A stretch of 5,242 bases of DNA, taken from the NCBI GenBank assembly GCA_026991215.1, contig JALXBY010000221.1, positions 1-5,242 of the forward strand, read 5' to 3'. Positions within the stretch are counted from its first letter, which is position 1; every line of letters starts with the position of its first letter. The stretch is from Anaerolineales bacterium. Its GTDB lineage: Bacteria; Chloroflexota; Anaerolineae; Anaerolineales; DRMV01. This document shows positions 1 through 4,973 of this stretch, one piece after another. A program made the position numbers and the translations under genes. Below the pieces are notes generated by a model. That model was not told where the DNA came from. It did not search any database and worked only from the letters and a program-made list of their open reading frames with translations.

Positions 1-47
1 CCGTTGAACCAGATGCGGCCTGAGGCTGGCCGCATCTGGTTCAACGG
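1..47. repeat. Perfect 20-bp inverted repeat at the window's left edge
   Basis: Bases 1-20 are the exact reverse complement of bases 28-47, with a 7-nt loop (TGAGGCT). The right arm encodes normal conserved ATPase sequence (GRIWFNG). The left arm translates to PLNQMR, where relatives usually have something like GLLRP. A perfect repeat starting at the very first base and replacing expected family sequence looks like a fold-back or assembly artefact at a contig end. A genuine hairpin inside the gene is possible but less likely. Confidence 0.85.
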
Positions 48-618
48 TCAGGACATGACGGGCCGGGGGTACCTGGACTTCTACCGGGCCGGGGCCACCT
101 ATCTCCCGGCTACCCGGCTGGAAGAGGGCCTCTTCCCCGGCCTGACCGTGGCCGAACACCTGGCCTTGGTCCGGGCCTACGACCACTGGATGGTGGACTA
201 TGGCCGGATGCAGGCCCTGGCCAAGGAAGCGATTCAGCAGTTTCAAATCCGGGGCCGGCCGGATACCGTGGCCGAGGCCCTCTCGGGCGGGAATCAGCAG
301 CGGTTGTTGCTTTCCCTGCTGCGGCCCGACCTGCGCATGATTTTCATGGAACATCCCACCCGGGGCCTGGACATGGAATCCACCCTGTGGGTGTGGGAGC
401 ACCTGCTGGACCGCTGCCGGCAGGGCGCGGCCGTGTTCTTCATGTCCGCGGACCTGGACGAAATCCTGAACTACAGCGACCGGGTGTTGGTGTTCTTCGC
501 GGGCCGGGTCTCCCGGCCCCTGCCTGCCCAGGATCTGACCCCCGAAACCCTGGGCCGGCTCATCGGCGGGTACGGTTTCGACGAGGTCAGCGCGGCCGGG
601 GACGCGGTGGCGGCCTGA
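1..618 (+). CDS. ABC transporter ATP-binding protein, sugar/nucleoside type (3' part, 5' end missing)
   Basis: This is the C-terminal part of a double-ATPase subunit that powers an inner-membrane importer for simple sugars or nucleosides (RbsA/MglA/YufO class, usually about 500 residues). About 205 residues are visible, all belonging to the second nucleotide-binding domain. The segment PEAGRIWFNGQDMTG is the strand that follows Walker A, and Walker A itself lies off the window. The signature LSGGNQQ is at 280-300, followed by a Walker B region at 340-372 reading IFMEHPTRGLD. PTRGLD is the D-loop form typical of sugar/nucleoside ATPases. The switch region reads MSADLDEIL, with Ser where the usual H-loop His would be, as is common in the second domain of this family. 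His replaces the catalytic Glu before PTRGLD, so this site is probably a poor hydrolase. The gene ends at TGA 616-618, 61 nt from the converging methyltransferase gene. No permease follows, so partner genes would lie upstream. Bases 1-20 may be artefactual. Family is confident; substrate is not known. Confidence 0.88.
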   Translation, partial: PLNQMRPEAGRIWFNGQDMTGRGYLDFYRAGATYLPATRLEEGLFPGLTVAEHLALVRAYDHWMVDYGRMQALAKEAIQQFQIRGRPDTVAEALSGGNQQRLLLSLLRPDLRMIFMEHPTRGLDMESTLWVWEHLLDRCRQGAAVFFMSADLDEILNYSDRVLVFFAGRVSRPLPAQDLTPETLGRLIGGYGFDEVSAAGDAVAA

Positions 619-679
619 GGGTCCGGGCATGGTGGCCTTTACCCCAAGAGCCGACGGCTGACCGCCGACCGCTCCCGGA
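619..679. other. Convergent intergenic gap
   Basis: This is the 61-nt space between the stops of the ABC ATPase gene (+) and the RNA methyltransferase gene (-). It has a short AGCCG-A-CGGCT palindrome and a GCCGAC-type near-repeat, but no hairpin followed by a T-run on either strand. I see no intrinsic terminator, so termination is either Rho-dependent or not recognisable by eye. Confidence 0.5.
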
Positions 680-1975
680 TTACACCGTGCGTTCCCAGAA
701 ACTGACCGTTTCGATGTGGTAGGTTTGGGGGAACATATCGAAGGGGGTGATGCGTACCAGGCGGTAGCCCTGTTCCGCCAGTTGGTGGGCATCCCGGGCC
801 AAGGTCGCGGGGTTGCAGGAAACGTAGACGATGCGCCTGGGTGCCAAGCGCACCAGGTCCCGCAGGGCCTGTTTGGAAAGGCCGGTCCGGGGCGGGTCCA
901 GCAGGGCCACGTCTACCCGTTCCCCCTGGGCCAGCAGGTGGGGGAGCACGTCTTCCACGGGCGCTTCGTACAGAGCCACGTGGTCGAATTCGTCCAGGTT
1001 CACCGCGAAGTCCTCGCACGCGGCCGGGGAGGCTTCCACGGCAATCACCCGGCGGACCCGGGGGGCCAGGAACGCGGTGAACAGGCCCACGCCGGCATAG
1101 AGTTCCAGCAGGGTTTCTTCCCCCTCCAAAGGCAGGTTCTCCAGGATGTGGTCGATCATCAGTTCGGCCACGGCCAGGTTGACCTGGAAGAAGGCCCCGG
1201 CCGAGACCCGGAACAGCCGGCCTTTGACCTCCTGCACCAGGTACGAACGGCCGGCCAGCACGTACACGTCTTCCGGGCTGGGACCCAGGTAGACCACGGA
1301 GACCTCGCTTTCCACCCGGGCCGCGGCGGGCGGTTTGGGGCTTTCGCCTTCCAGCACCACCATGGCCTCGCCTTCCGCGCCGCTGCGCACCTGCACCCGT
1401 CGTATGGCCTCCGGGTCCTCCACGTGGATGTTGGGCCACACCTGGGCCACCACCGGGTCGGCCAGCAGGCACGTTTCGATGGGCACGATTTCCTCGCTGC
1501 GGAAGCGGTGGAAGCCCAGCCGGCCCTGGGCATCTACGTGGAACTGCAGGTTGTTGCGGTACTCCCAGGGCCGGGGGGAGGGCACGGTGGGCGCGACCTT
1601 GACCCCATAGAGCTTGCCGATGCGCTCCAGCTGGTCCCGCACGATGGCGGTTTTGGCCGCAAGCTGGGCCGCGTAGTGGACGTGCTGGTAGTGGCATCCC
1701 CCGCAGACGCCAAAATGAGGGCATCGGGGCGGCACCCGGTCCGGTGAAGGTTGCAGGATGGCCTCCACCTCGCCCCGGGCGTAGTGGCTTTTGACCTCGG
1801 TGAGCCGGATGCGCACGTGTTCCCCCGGCAGGGTATAGGCCACGAACACGGCCCGGCCATCGGGCAGGCGGCCCATGGCCTCGCCGCCGTAGGCCCAGGT
1901 GCTGGGGGTCAGTTCGTAGACCTCGCCCACCTGGGGTTTCTTCAACGGGTCGTCGAAGGGGACGGTGTTGGGCAT
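680..1975 (-). CDS. rlmD: 23S rRNA (uracil-5-)-methyltransferase, RlmD/RumA family, with 4Fe-4S cluster
   Basis: This cytoplasmic SAM-dependent enzyme methylates C5 of a uridine, in this family usually U1939 of 23S rRNA (RlmD) or two rRNA sites (RlmCD). The 431 residues match the family length. An N-terminal TRAM RNA-binding domain (about 15-75) is followed by the cluster motif C-x5-C-x2-C (Cys85, 91, 94) and a fourth Cys169. GAFFQVN lies at 260-266 and the SAM-binding motif LELYAGVGLFT at 290-300. DPPRTG is at 360-365, the nucleophile Cys387 sits in YVSCNP, and a Glu422 general base sits in YHIET near the C-terminus. All catalytic and cluster residues are present. I chose the ATG at 1975 because AAGGAG (1984-1989) sits 8 nt upstream. 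The in-frame GTG at 1984 overlaps that site and would add only three residues. It is last in the four-gene - strand run, 57 nt after the aminotransferase. Exact target (rRNA or tRNA) cannot be fixed from sequence. Confidence 0.93.
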   Translation of the reverse strand: MPNTVPFDDPLKKPQVGEVYELTPSTWAYGGEAMGRLPDGRAVFVAYTLPGEHVRIRLTEVKSHYARGEVEAILQPSPDRVPPRCPHFGVCGGCHYQHVHYAAQLAAKTAIVRDQLERIGKLYGVKVAPTVPSPRPWEYRNNLQFHVDAQGRLGFHRFRSEEIVPIETCLLADPVVAQVWPNIHVEDPEAIRRVQVRSGAEGEAMVVLEGESPKPPAAARVESEVSVVYLGPSPEDVYVLAGRSYLVQEVKGRLFRVSAGAFFQVNLAVAELMIDHILENLPLEGEETLLELYAGVGLFTAFLAPRVRRVIAVEASPAACEDFAVNLDEFDHVALYEAPVEDVLPHLLAQGERVDVALLDPPRTGLSKQALRDLVRLAPRRIVYVSCNPATLARDAHQLAEQGYRLVRITPFDMFPQTYHIETVSFWERTV

Positions 1976-1983
1976 GAGGGCCA

Positions 1984-1989
1984 CTCCTT
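1984..1989 (-). promoter_or_regulatory. Ribosome binding site of the methyltransferase gene (decides the start)
   Basis: The - strand reads AAGGAG, then an 8-nt spacer, then ATG (1975-1973). The longer in-frame GTG candidate begins at 1984, the last base of this site, so it cannot use it. This supports the 431-residue form. Confidence 0.8.
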
Positions 1990-2032
1990 GGCGAAGCGTG
2001 GCGGGGCAGCGCTGGCTCGCCGCCCGTTGCGG

Positions 2033-3106
2033 TTACCCGTGTTTCTTGAGGTATTCGTCCAGGGCCTCGAAGAGGAACTCGAAGTCCCTGGGCTGCAACT
2101 CGCCCATGTGGGCGATGCGGAAGGTCTTGCCCTTGAGGGGGCCGTAGCCCGAAGCGATGCGCATCCCCCGCTGCAGCAAAAAGCGGTTCACGTCGCCGAT
2201 GTCCAGGTTCCGGGTGTTCACGATGGCGGTCACCGTGCGGGAGCGGTAACCGGCTTCCGCGAAGAGTTCAAAGCCCCGGGCCAGGGCCCATTCCTGGACC
2301 ATGCGGGCCATGCGTTCGTGCCGGGCCCAGCGGTTCTCCAGGCCCTCCTGGAAGATGCGGTCCAGCTGCACGTCCAGGGCGTAAATCAGGCCCACGGGCG
2401 GGGTCGAGGGCGTGGAGTCCTTCAGACGGTGCTTTTCCAGCCGCAGGAAGTCCAGGTACCAGCCCCGGTTGGGGACCTCCTTTGCCCGTTCCAGGGCCCG
2501 GTCCGAGACCGCGGCCAGGGCCAGGCCGGGCGGCAGGGCCAGGGCCTTTTGGGAGGACGTGAACACCACGTCCAGGCCCCAGGCGTCCATCTCCAGGGGC
2601 GCGCCGGCCAGGCCGGAAACCGAGTCCACGCAGATGAAAATCTCGGGCTGCACCTGCCGGGCCGCGGCGGCGATGTCCCGCACCGGGTTTTCCACCCCGG
2701 TGGACGTCTCATTATGCACCACGGCCAGCACGTCGTAGCGGGCTTTTTGCAGCATCTCGGCCACCTGCTCCGGCCGCGCGGCCCTGCCCCAGGGGACCTC
2801 CAGCACGTCCACCTGTTTGCCATTGGTGCGGCCCACGTCGGCCCAGCGCTTGCCGAACCCGCCGTTGACCACGACCAGCATGCGTTCGGTCACCAGGTTG
2901 CGCACGCAGGCTTCCTGGAACGCGGTGCCCGAGGCCGCGATGAGGAACACCCGGTACTGGGTCCGGAACAGGGCCCGGGCCCGCTGCTCGCAGGCGTGGA
3001 AGATGGCCTCGAACTCCGGGCTGCGGTGGGGGAGCATGGCCCGGGTCTGGGCCTGGGCCACTTCCGGGGCCACGTCTACGGGGCCGGGGACGAACATAGG
3101 GCTCAT
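2033..3106 (-). CDS. Class-V PLP aminotransferase, alanine-glyoxylate / serine-pyruvate type
   Basis: This is a cytoplasmic pyridoxal-phosphate enzyme of the AGXT/PucG group (COG0075-like). The family moves the amino group of alanine or serine to glyoxylate or pyruvate; some relatives are phosphoserine aminotransferases. The 357 residues are close to the usual 360-390. The N-terminus has the typical VPGPV segment (6-10) and HRSPEF (27-32). SGTAFQEA (59-66) is the cofactor phosphate-binding turn, HNETSTG (131-137) follows, Asp161 in CVDSVSG contacts the pyridine nitrogen, and Lys187 in TSSQKAL is the Schiff-base lysine. Arg330 in TFRIAHMG is the expected substrate carboxylate-binding arginine. 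The open frame runs upstream to about 3523 inside mobA, but GGGAGG at 3113-3118 lies 6 nt before the ATG at 3106 and the family N-terminus begins there. It starts 32 nt after the mobA stop, which suggests co-transcription. Family is sure; substrate is inferred only broadly. Confidence 0.92.
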   Translation of the reverse strand: MSPMFVPGPVDVAPEVAQAQTRAMLPHRSPEFEAIFHACEQRARALFRTQYRVFLIAASGTAFQEACVRNLVTERMLVVVNGGFGKRWADVGRTNGKQVDVLEVPWGRAARPEQVAEMLQKARYDVLAVVHNETSTGVENPVRDIAAAARQVQPEIFICVDSVSGLAGAPLEMDAWGLDVVFTSSQKALALPPGLALAAVSDRALERAKEVPNRGWYLDFLRLEKHRLKDSTPSTPPVGLIYALDVQLDRIFQEGLENRWARHERMARMVQEWALARGFELFAEAGYRSRTVTAIVNTRNLDIGDVNRFLLQRGMRIASGYGPLKGKTFRIAHMGELQPRDFEFLFEALDEYLKKHG

Positions 3107-3138
3107 GGGTTGCCTCCCTGATGCGAGGGTGTTTGTGC

Positions 3139-3765
3139 TCAGGTCTCCGCGGTGTTCAAAGCCAGGTCCCGCAAGGCGCGCCATTCCTCCGGGGTGTTCG
3201 CGTTGCGGAAGGCCAGCCCGTCCGGGTCCCAGCGTCGCCACAGGTCCGGGGGCACGATGCGGAGCCGCAGGTAGGGCCAGGCCGCCCGGATGGCGTACCG
3301 CTCCTGGCGCAGGGCCCGGGCCGCGGCTTCGAGGAAGGCGGCCCGGCGGTACACGCCGTGCAGGGGCTGTTCGCGGCCCTGCGCGTCGCGGGGGACCGCG
3401 GCGTCCAGGTCTTCTTCCACCAGAAGGTGCAGCAGGCCCAAAGCCAGCCGGGGGTTGAAGAAGGGCATGTCGCAGGCCCCCGCGACGAAGTAGGGGAAGG
3501 ACAGGGTCAGGGCCCCGCTCCAAAGCCCGGCCAGGGGGCCAGCCTGAGGGAGCACGTCGGGCACGCAGGCCACGCCGGTGAAGGCATAGCGGGCCGGTTC
3601 CCGGGCCACGACCACCACCTGGCGGGCGGCCCGGGCCATCCGCCGCACGGTCCGGGCAATCAGGGGTTCGCCCAGGAAGAGCAGCCGGGCCTTATCCCGG
3701 CCCATGCGCCGGGAACGCCCGCCGGCCAGCACCACGCCGGCCAGTTGGGGATGGGGACCTTGCAT
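3139..3765 (-). CDS. mobA: Molybdenum cofactor guanylyltransferase MobA
   Basis: This cytoplasmic enzyme transfers GMP from GTP to Mo-molybdopterin, giving the guanine dinucleotide form used by DMSO-reductase-family enzymes (formate dehydrogenase, nitrate reductase and others). The 208-residue protein has the family size (about 190-215). The N-terminal nucleotidyltransferase motif LAGGRSRRMGRDK (13-25) binds GTP phosphates. GPLAGLWSGAL (76-86) matches the conserved GPLAG loop. The Mg-binding Asp99 is in AGACDMPF (95-102). QPLHGVYRR and the closing NANTPEEW (about 195-202) are also typical. The frame stays open upstream to 3996, but that stretch has no MobA homology. The chosen ATG has AGGAG (3774-3778) 8 nt upstream. 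It lies 79 nt after the membrane-protein gene and 32 nt before the aminotransferase gene. No molybdoenzyme or other moa/moe gene is visible, so its client enzyme lies elsewhere. The related MocA/MobB proteins are less likely given the motif set. Confidence 0.92.
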   Translation of the reverse strand: MQGPHPQLAGVVLAGGRSRRMGRDKARLLFLGEPLIARTVRRMARAARQVVVVAREPARYAFTGVACVPDVLPQAGPLAGLWSGALTLSFPYFVAGACDMPFFNPRLALGLLHLLVEEDLDAAVPRDAQGREQPLHGVYRRAAFLEAAARALRQERYAIRAAWPYLRLRIVPPDLWRRWDPDGLAFRNANTPEEWRALRDLALNTAET

Positions 3766-3844
3766 GGCGATGGCTCCTATCCGGTGCCCTGGACGCGGGG
3801 CGGCTCCCCGGTGGCCTCTGTGATGTGTTGCGGGGCCGCGGACG
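3766..3844 (-). other. Intergenic gap upstream of mobA
   Basis: These 79 nt lie between the membrane-protein stop and the mobA start and contain the mobA ribosome binding site (3774-3778). I looked for a molybdenum-cofactor riboswitch and for promoter boxes and saw neither. The stretch is GC-rich, with only weak hairpin potential and no T-run, so read-through from the upstream gene is the simplest view. Confidence 0.4.
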
Positions 3845-4465
3845 TCATCCCTGTTCGAAAGGGAAGTCGGCTTCGCCTCCCCGGGGTTCCTCCTGTTCTT
3901 GGCGGCGTGCCCGTTCGCCGAACATGGTCTCCACCAGGTCCTGCAGCCAGCCCACCACGTCCCGGGTCCCAAAGCCGACCAAGGTCCCCAGGCCAAAGGC
4001 GGCCAGGCCCGCGGTCACGCCAGCCTGGGCTAAGGCCTGCTCCATATCGGGAGTAGTCTGGATGGCGGCCACGGCCACGGGGTTGAACACCACCACGCCG
4101 CCCCGCAGCAGGGCGTAGACCACGAGGGCCAGCAGGCCGCCCTCCAGGGGGCCGGAAACGTACTTCCCCAGCCAGCGGGGGTTGTACTTTTGCGGCTCGC
4201 GCGCGTAGTAGTGGAACAACTGCCGGATGTTGTACAGAATGCTCCCCAGCGCACCCCCCAGGACCGCGGACACCAAAGGCAGGAACAGGGGGGCCGTCAA
4301 CACGTTCTGGCCAACACCCAGCCGGCGCAGCAGCGCATTGCCGCTAATCCAGAGGTCGAACACGAGGACCAAAATCGCCGTCAGGAGTACCATGTAGTAG
4401 GCCACCAGCCCACAGACTTGCTTGCGGTAGCGTTCGGCGGGGGCCGAGGGGGTCGCCTGTTCCAT
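3845..4465 (-). CDS. Uncharacterised four-helix integral membrane protein
   Basis: I do not recognise a named family. The 206-residue protein has about four predicted membrane segments: 17-40, 57-78, 105-127 and 148-167. A charged linker at 79-104 (YNIRQLFHYYAREPQKYNPRW, described by ends) lies between helices 2 and 3. Glycine-rich segments GGALGS (70-75), GPLEGG (105-110) and GLGTLVGFG (158-166) suggest close helix packing. After helix 4 come GTRDVVGWLQDLVETMFG (166-183), a likely amphipathic interfacial helix, and a charged Arg/Gln/Glu tail. No cleavable signal peptide or catalytic motif is visible. The layout recalls small conserved hypothetical membrane proteins seen in several phyla, but that is from memory. 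The start is well supported: GGAGG (4471-4475, within AAAGGAGG) lies 5 nt before the ATG at 4465. It is first in the - strand run leading to mobA. No molybdate-transport signature is seen, so no link to mobA is claimed. Confidence 0.85.
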   Translation of the reverse strand: MEQATPSAPAERYRKQVCGLVAYYMVLLTAILVLVFDLWISGNALLRRLGVGQNVLTAPLFLPLVSAVLGGALGSILYNIRQLFHYYAREPQKYNPRWLGKYVSGPLEGGLLALVVYALLRGGVVVFNPVAVAAIQTTPDMEQALAQAGVTAGLAAFGLGTLVGFGTRDVVGWLQDLVETMFGERARRQEQEEPRGGEADFPFEQG

Positions 4466-4504
4466 CGTGGCCTCCTTTTGCTGGGTTTCGGGCCGAGTGC
4501 AAGA

Positions 4505-4510
4505 AGTATA
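4505..4510 (-). promoter_or_regulatory. Possible -10 box for the - strand gene run
   Basis: The - strand reads TATACT, a five-of-six match to TATAAT, about 40 nt upstream of the membrane-protein ATG, giving a leader of roughly 30 nt. No convincing -35 box occurs 16-18 nt further upstream (the sequence there is close to AAATCA), so the call rests on the -10 box and its position in the divergent region. Confidence 0.4.
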
Positions 4511-4593
4511 CCTCGCCCTTTGGCCCCTGATTTCCGCGGGCGGCTGCTTTGGCGTCGCTGGCAAAATTACATCTGTTCTGTTGCCCGCGGCGA

Positions 4594-4622
4594 TTGACGC
4601 GATTCCTCTGGGGTGCTACAAT
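4594..4622 (+). promoter_or_regulatory. Sigma-70 promoter of the tRNA-Lys/tRNA-Pro unit
   Basis: The -35 box TTGACG (4594-4599) and the -10 box TACAAT (4617-4622) are exactly 17 nt apart. A TG at 4614-4615 one base before the -10 box makes it an extended -10 promoter. Start of transcription is expected near 4629, about 10 nt before the first tRNA. Strong match and correct placement for a stable-RNA promoter. Confidence 0.85.
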
Positions 4623-4638
4623 GGGGGCCGGTACATGC

Positions 4639-4711
4639 GGGCGCGTAGCTCAAGTGGCAGAGCAGCGGCCTTTTAAGCCGTTGGTTGGGGGTTCGAGTCC
4701 CTCCGCGCCCA
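4639..4711 (+). tRNA. tRNA-Lys (anticodon TTT)
   Basis: The 73-nt sequence folds as a complete cloverleaf. The acceptor stem GGGCGCG (4639-4645) pairs with CGCGCCC (4704-4710), with discriminator A4711. The D stem is GCTC/GAGC. The anticodon stem GCGGC/GCCGT closes with one G-U pair, and the loop C-T-TTT-A-A puts the anticodon at 4672-4674. The T stem GGGGG/CCCTC encloses TTCGAGT. UUU reads AAA and AAG lysine codons. The 3' CCA is not encoded, so it must be added by tRNA nucleotidyltransferase. It is first in a two-tRNA transcript. Confidence 0.96.
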
Positions 4712-4716
4712 TGCAG

Positions 4717-4791
4717 CGGGGCGTAGCTCAGCCCGGATAGAGCGCACGGTTCGGGTCCGTGAGGTCGGCGGTTCAAATCCGCCCGCCCCGA
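4717..4791 (+). tRNA. tRNA-Pro (anticodon CGG)
   Basis: The 75-nt sequence folds as a full cloverleaf. The acceptor stem CGGGGCG (4717-4723) pairs perfectly with CGCCCCG (4784-4790), with discriminator A4791. C1-G72 and A73 are typical of tRNA-Pro. The D stem is GCTC/GAGC with a 10-nt loop. The anticodon stem CACGG/CCGTG holds CGG at 4752-4754, with G37 after it. The T stem GGCGG/CCGCC encloses TTCAAAT. It reads CCG, a frequent proline codon in GC-rich genomes. The 3' CCA is not encoded. Only 5 nt (TGCAG) separate it from tRNA-Lys, so the two must be cut from one precursor. Confidence 0.96.
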
Positions 4792-4799
4792 CTGCATCC

Positions 4800-4828
4800 A
4801 AGGACGGGTCACGAACCCGTCCTTTTTT
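4800..4828 (+). terminator. Intrinsic terminator of the tRNA unit
   Basis: A 10-bp perfect stem AAGGACGGGT (4800-4809) / ACCCGTCCTT (4815-4824) with a 5-nt loop (CACGA) runs into six T residues (4823-4828). It begins 8 nt after the tRNA-Pro discriminator base and separates the tRNA unit from the lon promoter. Confidence 0.93.
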
Positions 4829-4851
4829 CGTAGGCCCGAACTTTCCCCTTG

Positions 4852-4860
4852 TGCTATCAT
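4852..4860 (+). promoter_or_regulatory. Probable extended -10 promoter of lon
   Basis: TG at 4852-4853 followed after one base by TATCAT (4855-4860) forms an extended -10 element. The -35 region (about 4832-4837, AGGCCC) does not match TTGACA, as is tolerated for extended -10 promoters. It lies just after the tRNA terminator, and transcription would start near 4867, giving lon a leader of about 107 nt. I saw no CIRCE operator (TTAGCACTC-N9-GAGTGCTAA) here. Confidence 0.55.
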
Positions 4861-4870
4861 GATGCCCGTC

Positions 4871-4969
4871 ATGGGTCAGGAGGGTGGATAGAATTAAACC
4901 GCTTCGGCCCATCGTCCCCTTTCGATGGGTCCTTGCCTCCTGGTCCGTCATCCCGCCGGTGAGGTGATG
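4871..4969 (+). promoter_or_regulatory. Folded 5' leader of lon
   Basis: Bases 4871-4883 can pair with 4936-4948 in a 13-bp stem that includes the perfect core CAGGAGG/CCTCCTG and several G-U pairs. Inside it, 4906-4914 pairs with 4923-4931 (core CCCATCG/CGATGGG, 8-nt loop). Directly after the long stem, CATC (4949-4952) plus CC can pair with GG plus GATG (4966-4969), enclosing the lon ribosome binding site. The 5' arm of the long stem begins about 4 nt after the inferred transcription start. I do not recognise a known riboswitch class; regulation is an inference. Confidence 0.45.
4961..4966 (+). promoter_or_regulatory. Ribosome binding site of lon (decides the start)
   Basis: GAGGTG lies 7 nt before the ATG at 4974. 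A TGA at 4965-4967 closes the lon frame just upstream, so 4974 is the first possible start in that frame. The ATG at 4967 is in another frame and meets a stop within about 25 codons. Confidence 0.7.
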
Positions 4970-4973
4970 CCCT

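Noticed and set aside
639..1724. Alternative - strand frame of 361 codons overlapping the methyltransferase gene
   Set aside because: Same-strand shadow in another frame, dominated by Gly, Pro and Arg. The rlmD frame carries all the catalytic motifs.
2000..2024. GGCGG/CCGCC hairpin with inner CAGCGCTG palindrome between the aminotransferase and methyltransferase genes
   Set aside because: The stem is short and interrupted, with no T-run on either strand, so it is not an intrinsic terminator and is likely chance in GC-rich DNA.
716..3458. Long + strand open frames opposite the methyltransferase, aminotransferase and mobA genes (for example 716-1747 and 1751-3121)
   Set aside because: They are antisense shadows of well-supported - strand genes in GC-rich DNA, low in complexity (Gly, His, Arg, Gln rich), with no family motifs.
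3107..3523. N-terminal extension of the aminotransferase into mobA
   Set aside because: The extra residues overlap mobA, are low in complexity, and the family N-terminus plus GGGAGG site place the start at 3106.
3766..3844. Molybdenum-cofactor riboswitch upstream of mobA
   Set aside because: The gap is only 79 nt, and I could not find the conserved elements or a convincing fold.
3766..3996. N-terminal extension of MobA to 3996
   Set aside because: It overlaps the membrane-protein gene and has no MobA-like sequence. AGGAG at 3774-3778 fixes the start at 3765.
4567..4951. Two - strand open frames opposite the tRNAs, with phrases such as GGTRTPNQR and ADLNRRP
   Set aside because: These peptide phrases are well-known false proteins produced by translating the antisense of tRNA genes. 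Both tRNAs fold perfectly on the + strand.
4861..4973. Signal recognition particle RNA or another known small RNA upstream of lon
   Set aside because: The GTCAGG string resembles part of SRP RNA, but the rest of the conserved SRP core (GGAA tetraloop with AGCAGCC) is absent.
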